A stretch of 12,294 nucleotides of DNA, from positions 16,639 through 28,932 of the forward strand of contig HF995409.1 in the NCBI GenBank assembly GCA_000432335.1, in the 5' to 3' direction. Shown here piece after piece: positions 7,323-12,294 of the stretch (the first letter of the stretch is position 1; every line of letters starts with the position of its first letter). The DNA is from Firmicutes bacterium CAG:646. Lineage in GTDB: Bacteria; Bacillota; Clostridia; Lachnospirales; Lachnospiraceae. The notes beneath the pieces are model-generated. The model was given only the letters and a program-made list of their open reading frames with translations. It had not been told where the DNA came from and made no database searches. The translations under genes were made by a program, and so were the position numbers.

Positions 7323-8609
7323 ATGGCAGAACAGTATATTAAGGCAGCTCTTCTGGGGTTTGGGACTGTGGGCAGCGGTGTTTACAAGGTAATGAAGAAG
7401 CAGGAAGCGGAGATGGAAGCGAAGCTGGGAGCAAAAGTCAGGATAGAAAAGATTCTTGTGAGGAATCTGGAAAAAGCTGCGAAAAAGGTGGAAGATCCTT
7501 CTATATTGACAGATTCCTGGGAAGATATTATAAACGATCCCCAGATTCAGATTGTGATCGAGCTGATCGGAGGAATCGAGCCTGCAAAAACGTATATTTT
7601 GGAGGCATTAAGAGAGGGAAAGCATGTGGTGACTGCTAATAAGGATCTGATTGCAGCAGAAGGAAAGATCCTAATGGATACGGCAGGAGAATACGGGAGA
7701 GATTTTTTCCACGAAGCGGCAGTGGCAGGGGGAATCCCTATTATTCGACCGCTGAAACAGTGTCTGGCGGGTAATCACATTTCCGAGGTTATGGGGATCG
7801 TGAACGGAACCACCAACTTTATCCTTACAAAGATGTCTCAGGAAGGAATGGAATTTTCCGATGCGCTGAAACTGGCGCAGGAGCTGGGATATACGGAGAG
7901 TGATCCCACGGCAGATATCGAGGGACTGGATGCGGGAAGAAAAGTGGCGATTCTTGCCAGCGTAGCATTTAATTCCCGGGTAACCTTTGACGATGTTTAT
8001 ACAGAAGGTATCACGGAGATTACATCCACGGATATTCAGTATGCAAAAGAGATGGGATGGACAATCAAACTGTTGGGCGTGGCAAAAAATACACCGGATG
8101 GTATTGAAGCGAGGGTACACCCCATGCTCATTGATAGCAGCCATCCTCTGGCAGCGGTAAATGATTCTTATAACGCAGTATTTGTACAGGGAGATGCTAT
8201 TCAGGACGCGATGTTCTATGGAAGAGGGGCGGGAGAACTTCCCACTGCCAGCGCCGTGGTAGGAGACGTCTTCGATGTAGTAAGAAACATTCTTCATAAT
8301 TGCTGCGGAAAGATCGGATGTACCTGTTATAAACATCTTCCTATTAAAAAGATGGAAGATATACAAAGTAAATATTTTGTCCGTATGCAGGTGGAAGACC
8401 GCTATGGAGTTCTGGCAAATATCGCCAGTGTTTTTGGAAATAACTGTGTGAGTCTGGCGCAGGTAATCCAGCGAAGAAAAAGAGGAGAGCTGGCAGAACT
8501 GGTAGTGATCACGGATTCGGTGAAGGAACGCAATTTTGAAGACGCACTATCGGTGCTGCGGGGAATGTCTTCCGTGAAGGAAGTTTCCACAATTATTCGT
8601 GTTGTCTGA
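7323..8609 (+). CDS. hom: Homoserine dehydrogenase with C-terminal ACT domain
   Basis: This enzyme reduces aspartate semialdehyde to homoserine with NAD(P)H, the branch point to threonine and methionine. At 428 residues it has the usual length of the monofunctional ACT-bearing form. The Rossmann motif GFGTVG is at residues 12-17 and Lys107 lies in ANKDLI. The substrate-binding segment IVNGTTNFIL follows, and the catalytic Glu192, Asp203 and Lys207 occur in YTESDPTADIEGLDAGRK with the family spacing. The ACT domain (about 348-428, VRMQVEDRYGVLANIASVF) normally mediates feedback by threonine. The ATG at 7323 follows AGAGGA (7310-7315). The 67-nt gap after the DegV gene contains a weak TATAAG (7293-7298) that might be a -10, so hom may have its own promoter. 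No other threonine gene adjoins it. Confidence 0.97.
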   Translation: MAEQYIKAALLGFGTVGSGVYKVMKKQEAEMEAKLGAKVRIEKILVRNLEKAAKKVEDPSILTDSWEDIINDPQIQIVIELIGGIEPAKTYILEALREGKHVVTANKDLIAAEGKILMDTAGEYGRDFFHEAAVAGGIPIIRPLKQCLAGNHISEVMGIVNGTTNFILTKMSQEGMEFSDALKLAQELGYTESDPTADIEGLDAGRKVAILASVAFNSRVTFDDVYTEGITEITSTDIQYAKEMGWTIKLLGVAKNTPDGIEARVHPMLIDSSHPLAAVNDSYNAVFVQGDAIQDAMFYGRGAGELPTASAVVGDVFDVVRNILHNCCGKIGCTCYKHLPIKKMEDIQSKYFVRMQVEDRYGVLANIASVFGNNCVSLAQVIQRRKRGELAELVVITDSVKERNFEDALSVLRGMSSVKEVSTIIRVV

Positions 8610-8618
8610 GGGCGATTC

Positions 8619-8656
8619 ACGGTAATATGCAATAAAAATACATTCCGTCGTTTTTT
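8619..8656 (+). terminator. Weak terminator candidate after hom
   Basis: acggtaat (8619-8626) can pair with attccgt (8642-8648) with one bulged T, followed by a run of six T (8651-8656). The stem is short and the loop is 15 nt, so termination is probably inefficient. It is nevertheless placed correctly between hom and the transporter promoter. Confidence 0.4.
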
Positions 8657-8660
8657 GTGC

Positions 8661-8688
8661 TTGCATTTATAAGAAAAGCTGTTATAAT
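8661..8688 (+). promoter_or_regulatory. Extended -10 promoter of the amino-acid ABC transporter operon
   Basis: A perfect TATAAT (8683-8688) is preceded by TG one base upstream (8680-8681), making an extended -10. TTGCAT (8661-8666) at 16-nt spacing is a partial -35. Transcription would start near 8695, leaving a leader of about 57 nt. That leader contains the ribosome site GGAGG (8739-8743), 8 nt before the start codon. Confidence 0.75.
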
Positions 8689-8751
8689 AATCAATAGTCA
8701 AAATATGAATAAATATGCAAGAATAGTGAATAAAAAACGGAGGATGAAAAT

Positions 8752-9534
8752 ATGAAAAAACTTGTGGCAATGACTTTGATCGGTGTGATGGCAGTATCTA
8801 TGTTTGGATGCGGAGAGAAGAAAAAAGTAGAGGTTTCCAAAGTGGAGGATCTTGCAGAACTGACGATCGGTGTACAGACAGGAACAACAGGGGATGATTA
8901 TGCTTCTGATGCAGTGAACGAAGATTCCCAGATGAAACGGTATAATAAAGGAGCCGACGCCATTCAGGCGCTGAAAACTGGAAAAATCGACTGCGTAGTG
9001 ATCGATTCTCTTCCGGCAGAAAAATTTGTGGAAGCCAACAGTGATCTGAAAATCGTAGAAAATATCTGGGAGCCGGAAGAGTATGCTATTTGTCTGAAAA
9101 AGGGAAATACAGAGCTGACGGAAAAGATGAATGCAGCCATGGCGGAACTGAAGGAAGAGGGTACGCTGGATAAAATCATGGCAAATTACATTGGAGACAA
9201 TACAGGCAGTTTCCAGTACGAAACACCGGAGGGAACAGAATATCCCAACGGCAAGCTGATCATGGCTACCAATGCAGAGTTTGAACCATGGGAGTACAAA
9301 GAAGGTTCTGATATTATCGGTATCGATGCAGATATTGCAAAAGCAATCTGCGATAAGATGGGATACGATCTGGAAATCAACGATATGGCATTTGAGGCTA
9401 TTCTGGCAGCCATCTCCAGCGGAAAAGCAGATTTTGGCGCAGCAGGTATGACCGTGAATGAAGAGCGTCTGAAAAGTGTAGATTTTACAGATACTTATGC
9501 CAATGCGTCCCAGGTAGTAATCGTAAGAAAATAA
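8752..9534 (+). CDS. Circularly permuted amino-acid ABC transporter solute-binding lipoprotein (family 3)
   Basis: A 260-residue binding protein for a polar amino acid ABC importer, anchored outside the membrane. Residues 1-19 are a lipoprotein signal peptide ending FGC, with lipid-bearing Cys20. The body carries both halves of the GlnH/HisJ-type fold in reversed order. Residues 37-149 are the normal C-terminal half: LTIGVQTGTTGDDYA, YNKGADAIQALKTGKID, VVIDS with Asp85, then EEYAICLKKGNTEL and EEGTLDKIMANYIG. A linker of about 18 residues follows. Residues 169-260 are the normal N-terminal half: IMATNAEFEPWEY, IIGIDADIAKAI, ISSGKADFGAAGMT, Arg239, SVDFTDTYANASQVVIVRK. The new ends fall at the lobe 1 to lobe 2 crossover. 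The likely ligand residues (Arg239, the TT pair at 45-46, Asp85) are kept, so it should bind. Permease and ATPase genes follow. The ligand is undetermined. Confidence 0.95.
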   Translation: MKKLVAMTLIGVMAVSMFGCGEKKKVEVSKVEDLAELTIGVQTGTTGDDYASDAVNEDSQMKRYNKGADAIQALKTGKIDCVVIDSLPAEKFVEANSDLKIVENIWEPEEYAICLKKGNTELTEKMNAAMAELKEEGTLDKIMANYIGDNTGSFQYETPEGTEYPNGKLIMATNAEFEPWEYKEGSDIIGIDADIAKAICDKMGYDLEINDMAFEAILAAISSGKADFGAAGMTVNEERLKSVDFTDTYANASQVVIVRK

Positions 9535-9558
9535 TGCCGAAGTGGAAAGGGAAAAATT

Positions 9559-10248
9559 ATGGAATATCTTCTGGAACAGTTCCGTCGGTTTTTTGTGGAT
9601 AATGGAGCTTCCGAGTGGTGGCTCAGCGGTCTTAAAGCGACACTTTGCATTACGGTGATCGCACTTTTGATCGGTGTGGTTTTGGGATTTACGGTGGCTA
9701 TCATTCGTTCCACCCATGAACAGACAGGGAAATTAAAAATATTGAATGCGATTGCCAGGGTCTACCTGAGTGTAATTCGGGGAACCCCCAGTATGGTGCA
9801 GCTTTTGATCTTTAACTTTATCATTTTTGCTTCCGTGGCATTGAATGAGATTGTGGTGGGTGGAATCGCTTTTGGTATCAATTCCGGGGCGTATGTGGCA
9901 GAAATTGTCCGTTCCGGTATCATGTCCATCGATAAAGGCCAGATGGAAGCGGGCAGAAGCCTTGGATTAAGCGCGGGACAGACCATGAAACTGATTATCA
10001 TGCCTCAGGCATTTAAAAATGTATTGCCGGCATTGATCAACGAAATGATCGTGCTTTTGAAAGAAACCGCAATTATCGGTTATATTGGAATTACCGATAT
10101 CACGAAAGCGGCTACACTGGTACAGAGCCGTACCTACAGCGCTTTCGTGCCGCTGATATCTGCAGCGGTGTTTTACTGGGTGCTGGTTACAATCCTTACA
10201 TACTTTACAGGAAAACTGGAGAGGAGGCTGAGAAAGAGTGAGCGATAA
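9559..10248 (+). CDS. Polar amino-acid ABC transporter permease (HisM/GlnP type)
   Basis: A 229-residue integral membrane subunit of a family 3 amino-acid importer, probably working as a homodimer because only one permease gene is present. About five hydrophobic segments can be seen, the first near residues 23-50 (ATLCITVIALLIGVVLGF). The cytoplasmic coupling loop with the EAA motif starts at Glu130 (EAGRSLGLSAGQTMKLIIMP), the contact site for the ATPase. The preceding VIRGTPSMVQLL is also typical of the family. It begins 24 nt after the binding protein, with AAAGGGA (9546-9552) as ribosome site, and its end overlaps the ATPase start by 11 nt, so the genes are translationally coupled. Confidence 0.96.
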   Translation: MEYLLEQFRRFFVDNGASEWWLSGLKATLCITVIALLIGVVLGFTVAIIRSTHEQTGKLKILNAIARVYLSVIRGTPSMVQLLIFNFIIFASVALNEIVVGGIAFGINSGAYVAEIVRSGIMSIDKGQMEAGRSLGLSAGQTMKLIIMPQAFKNVLPALINEMIVLLKETAIIGYIGITDITKAATLVQSRTYSAFVPLISAAVFYWVLVTILTYFTGKLERRLRKSER

Positions 10249-10981
10249 AGGAAACGTACTCATCGAAGTAAAAAATCTTCAGAAAAAATTTGACGATGTG
10301 CAGGTGTTGGACGGTATTTCCACGGAAATCTGTCAGGGAGAAGTGGTAGCGGTAATCGGTCCATCCGGTTCGGGAAAATCCACCTTTCTCCGCTCCCTGA
10401 ACCTTATGGAGGTTCCCTCCGGCGGTCAGATCCTTTTTGAAGGGACGGATATTACCGATCCCAAAGTGGACTTGAATCGTCATCGCCAGAAAATCGGAAT
10501 GGTATTTCAGCAGTTTAACCTGTTTCCTCATAAAACAGTAAAGGAAAACATTATGCTGGCGCCGGTGACATTGAAACTGATGACACCGGAAGAGGCTTCT
10601 GCCAAGGCGGAAGAACTTTTAAAACGTGTAGGACTTCCTGATAAGGCAGATGTCTATCCGGGAAGCCTTTCCGGTGGACAGAAACAGAGAATCGCTATTG
10701 CCCGGGCGATGGCGATGAATCCAGATGTGATGCTGTTTGACGAGCCTACCTCTGCCCTTGATCCGGAAATGGTAGGAGAAGTTCTGGAAATCATGAAAGA
10801 ACTGGCAGAGACCGGAATGACCATGGTGGTCGTAACTCATGAAATGGGATTTGCCCGGGAGGTGGCTACTCGCGTGGTATTCATCGACCAGGGAAAAATA
10901 CAGGAAGAAAATACACCGGAAGAATTCTTCCAGAATCCGAAAAATGAGAGGTTAAAAGAATTTTTGTCTAAGGTGTTATAG
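10238..10981 (+). CDS. Polar amino-acid ABC transporter ATP-binding protein (GlnQ/HisP type)
   Basis: A 247-residue cytosolic ATPase that powers the importer. All nucleotide motifs are present: Walker A GPSGSGKST at 41-49 with Lys47, Q-loop VFQQFNLFPH, ABC signature LSGGQ at 144-148, Walker B with Asp168 and catalytic Glu169 in LFDEPTSALDP, and H-loop His201 in VVTHEMGFA. The start codon is GTG at 10238, overlapping the end of the permease gene, with AGGAGG at 10222-10227 and 10-nt spacing. The short C-terminus (EEFFQNPKNERLKEFLSKVL) matches the GlnQ/HisP group and lacks a regulatory domain. It is the last gene of the transporter operon, with a terminator about 135 nt downstream. Confidence 0.97.
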   Translation: MSDKGNVLIEVKNLQKKFDDVQVLDGISTEICQGEVVAVIGPSGSGKSTFLRSLNLMEVPSGGQILFEGTDITDPKVDLNRHRQKIGMVFQQFNLFPHKTVKENIMLAPVTLKLMTPEEASAKAEELLKRVGLPDKADVYPGSLSGGQKQRIAIARAMAMNPDVMLFDEPTSALDPEMVGEVLEIMKELAETGMTMVVVTHEMGFAREVATRVVFIDQGKIQEENTPEEFFQNPKNERLKEFLSKVL

Positions 10982-11114
10982 CGTTGAATTGTTTGCAATA
11001 TATACTTTTTCAGTGTTTGTTAAAAAGTGTCACCACTTCTCACGTTGCTTTTGCAATAATTTCATTGAAAAACAGAAAGATTCAGCCGAGAAACGTTACA
11101 AAATTATAGTTTTC

Positions 11115-11160
11115 AAAAAATGTCACCATTTTTTCGAGGAAAAAGTGGTGACATTTTTTT
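11115..11160 (+). terminator. Long-stem terminator downstream of the ABC operon
   Basis: aaaaaatgtcaccattttt (from 11115) pairs with aaaaagtggtgacatttttt (11140-11159) through about 19 positions including one G-T pair. The loop is short and T residues continue to 11160. The A and T flanks on both arms would allow bidirectional termination. The same tgtcacca core also occurs upstream at 11028-11035. Confidence 0.85.
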
Positions 11161-11281
11161 GAGATCAGGAAAAAAGTATACATTCCCATCTTTATAAGCA
11201 CAAATAACTATCGTTGCAGTGTATAGGAATCGTTTTTTAGAAAATTGTTATGAAAAATTTACTTTTAAAATGCAAACTATA

Positions 11282-11290
11282 TGTTATGAT
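11282..11290 (+). promoter_or_regulatory. Extended -10 element upstream of the nuclease-like stub
   Basis: TG, one base, then TATGAT (11285-11290) forms an extended -10 with 5 of 6 consensus bases. No convincing -35 lies 16-18 nt upstream (the region reads CTTTTA). Transcription would start near 11297, giving a leader of about 135 nt before the probable TTG start at 11434. Confidence 0.45.
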
Positions 11291-11321
11291 AAGTAAAAGC
11301 AAGTAATATTTTCAAATCTAA

Positions 11322-11433
11322 GAGGGAATCCCCTCGTTTTATGTCAATTCTTGTTGGAAATTCATGCTTTTATCCCAAACAGGCAGGAGTTTCCTCTAAG
11401 GAATCTCCTGAAATACAGAAAAAGGAGGTTGGA
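11322..11433 (+). promoter_or_regulatory. Hairpin-rich 5' leader ahead of the truncated gene
   Basis: Two hairpins can be seen. The first is gaggg/ccctc with a 4-nt loop (11322-11335), followed by gtttt, and looks like a tiny terminator. The second (11384-11410) has a caggag/ctcctg outer stem, one T-T mismatch, a ttcct/aggaa inner stem and a 3-nt loop. AGGAGG (11423-11428) and TTG (11434) come next. The second stem contains its own AGGAG, so it could mimic or mask ribosome binding. This may be a regulatory leader; no known riboswitch is recognised. Confidence 0.4.
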
Positions 11434-11616
11434 TTGACGATAAGTCAAAAAAGAACAGAGAAAAAGGACCAGATCCTGCAGTGGCATCCGGCACTTTTTG
11501 CGGGCATCCAGATCGAGCTGGAGGAGGATGCGGACTGTCTGGAACTCACACAGGAGTATTCCCTGGGGACAAAACCCATGGCAATCGACGTACTGATTAA
11601 AAAAGTCTATTATTAA
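11434..11616 (+). pseudogene. N-terminal stub of a probable Rpn/PD-(D/E)XK nuclease-like protein
   Basis: The stub reads LTISQKRTEKKDQILQWHPAL then FAGIQIELEEDAD and GTKPMAIDVLIKK, and then ends with VYY and TAA. From memory, this opening (ILQWHPAFFAGIQIEL, then a conserved IDVLI-KK strand) belongs to Clostridia proteins of about 300 residues related to Rpn/PD-(D/E)XK nucleases, so more than three quarters is missing. The IDVLIKK strand would carry part of the putative catalytic core. I prefer TTG 11434 with AGGAGG 5 nt upstream; the in-frame ATG at 11341 lacks a close ribosome site and would add 31 unconserved residues. The gene collides at about 11610 with a convergent transposase remnant, and its stop overlaps that remnant's stop. 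It is probably non-functional. Confidence 0.6.
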
Positions 11617-12211
11617 GAAGGGATATATCCACTCACAGTGTTCAGCAGTGTCCTTTGCATTGTGTGCAATGTTTCCAATATCTGATCTGCTGTATAAATA
11701 TTTCCAAGTTTCCTTTCCAGTAGACGATAGAGTAGAAGGCTGATATAGCAAGTCATGAAATAGGCTTTTATCCGGTCTTCTCTTCTGACGTATACAGGTT
11801 TTGCTTCGAATTTTGTTTTCATGAGCTGAAAGTTTTCTTCGACTTCTCAACGTTGTTTATTGATCTTTATGATCTCAGAAACATCACCTTCCGGGTTTGT
11901 GATCACTGCATCCTGAAGAATTTTGGATTCTAACGGCTTTAGAGTTGTCTGTTCGTTCTGGTTTCCAGGGAAGATATCAAAGGCAAGGGGAAGACCGTCT
12001 GCGTCCATAATCTTTTGCACATGTCATCAGTTTGTCCTCGTTACCATCGAACTGTTCCAAAAGGGCAATGTACTTCCCGAGTTTTTTTGTAAATACGGGA
12101 AGAGGATTTTCCGTTTTCTTTGCGGAAGGAATGATAAATATATACATCATTAGGAAAGATGCGTATATTCCCCGATAGGGTATCTGAGTTTTTGGTGAAA
12201 TATACAAAACT
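11613..12211 (-). pseudogene. Decayed IS1634-type (IS4-like) transposase remnant
   Basis: Read on the minus strand, this keeps scattered pieces of a large (normally over 500 residues) DDE transposase. The N-terminal piece (from about 12211) reads NDVYIYHSFRKENGKSSSRIYKK. A run of seven A (12082-12088) then shifts the frame, and LGKYIALLEQF and NEDKLMTCAKDYG follow. A first deletion joins this at about 12008 to MDADGLPLAFDIFPGNQNEQ and LKPLESKILQD. A second deletion at about 11910 joins to AVITNPEGDVSEIIKINKQR. A TGA at 11847-11849 sits where the family normally has Trp of the RWE segment. The C-terminus continues in the same frame: EVEENFQLMKTKFEAKPVY, REDRIKAYF, YRLLERKLG, SGYIPS, and stops at 11613. 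Two deletions, a frameshift and a nonsense codon make it clearly dead. The family assignment rests on remembered homologue motifs. Confidence 0.82.
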
Positions 12212-12294
12212 CTATTATTACACAAATATTATTCGTGATACTCATTGAAAATGAGAAAAATATATTATATAACTCAAACTTCCCACACCAATAA
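11613..12294 (-). mobile_element. Insertion sequence remnant reaching the window edge
   Basis: The decayed transposase plus its AT-rich 5' flank (12212-12294) form an IS remnant. The right end of the window may be the outer end of the element, or it may continue beyond the window. On the minus strand the edge reads ttattggtgtgggaagtttg, which could contain a terminal inverted repeat. No matching inverted copy or target-site duplication is visible near 11610, which fits a truncated inner end. The flank holds a small ctcatt/aatgag palindrome (12241-12255). Confidence 0.6.

Larger units (their letters stand above)
10982..11340. other. Intergenic region after the transporter operon
   Basis: No coding sequence is evident here. 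The stretch is AT-rich. It contains a first copy of a tgtcaccactt element (11028-11038), a strong hairpin terminator (11115-11160), and an extended -10 (11282-11290) belonging to the next transcription unit. Between 11161 and 11260 I see nothing I can name. Confidence 0.7.

Noticed and set aside
8752..9534. The swapped halves of the binding protein as an assembly or tandem-gene artefact
   Set aside because: The gene is one continuous frame with a proper signal peptide and lipobox at the front, a linker between the halves, no duplicated segment at the joins, and a stop just before the permease. A misassembly would rarely keep all of these.
8642..9597. Near-identical ttccgtcg(g)ttttttgtg strings at about 8643-8659 and 9579-9597
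   Set aside because: One lies in a non-coding spacer with a T run and the other encodes FRRFFV in the permease. A shared 17-18 nt string with one indel in T-rich DNA is compatible with chance, and no larger homology flanks it.
8698..9717. 339-codon minus-strand open frame across the binding-protein gene
   Set aside because: It is a shadow of the clear lipoprotein and permease genes, with a Cys/Phe/His-rich composition and no start signal.
11341..11433. ATG 11341 as the start of the nuclease-like stub
   Set aside because: No ribosome site at proper spacing. The 31 extra residues are unlike the family opening, and the DNA here forms leader hairpins. TTG 11434 with AGGAGG fits better.
11923..12153. 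Plus-strand open frame inside the IS remnant
   Set aside because: It is antisense to recognisable transposase fragments and has no domain or ribosome site.
12241..12255. ctcatt/aatgag palindrome as a terminator
   Set aside because: The stem is 6 bp with a 3-nt loop, and on the plus strand it is followed by A, not T. On the minus strand the T run precedes the stem.
1..12294. CRISPR arrays, tRNA or rRNA genes
   Set aside because: No regularly spaced repeats and no cloverleaf or conserved rRNA segments were seen on either strand.

Overview
The window looks like a low-to-mid GC Gram-positive chromosome, most likely a gut Clostridia of the Lachnospiraceae type (Blautia/Ruminococcus/Roseburia-like). 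This rests on strong AGGAGG-type ribosome sites, T-tailed hairpin terminators, the gap-pgk-tpiA order, a lipoprotein-anchored amino-acid ABC system, and remembered family resemblance of several proteins. No database search was possible. Both edges fall in repeated sequence (a duplicated gap gene on the left, an insertion-sequence remnant on the right), so the window may be a whole assembly contig.

Left block (1-3111): glycolysis. A disrupted, mosaic glyceraldehyde-3-phosphate dehydrogenase region (1-922) is followed by a terminator-like hairpin, then intact pgk and tpiA, closed by a very strong terminator at 3057-3111.

Middle block (3206-8609): a membrane-anchored phospholipase D/cardiolipin synthase-like enzyme (ClsC type), then 16 nt later an OmpR-type response regulator that overlaps its histidine kinase by 4 nt. 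The kinase has almost no extracytoplasmic loop. A DegV fatty-acid-binding protein and a homoserine dehydrogenase with an ACT domain follow on the same strand. The first three genes plausibly form an envelope-stress or membrane-lipid operon.

Amino-acid ABC transporter (8752-10981): solute-binding lipoprotein, permease and ATPase, with its own promoter. The binding protein is the most interesting object in the window. The two halves of the family 3 (GlnH/HisJ type) fold are in swapped order, so the protein is circularly permuted at the hinge while its recognisable ligand-site residues are kept.

Right block (10982-12294): a long intergenic region with a strong terminator and a hairpin-rich leader. 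It precedes the N-terminal stub of a protein resembling Rpn/PD-(D/E)XK-type proteins. The stub runs directly into a convergent, badly decayed IS1634-type (IS4-like) transposase remnant carrying two large internal deletions, a frameshift in a run of seven A and a nonsense codon.
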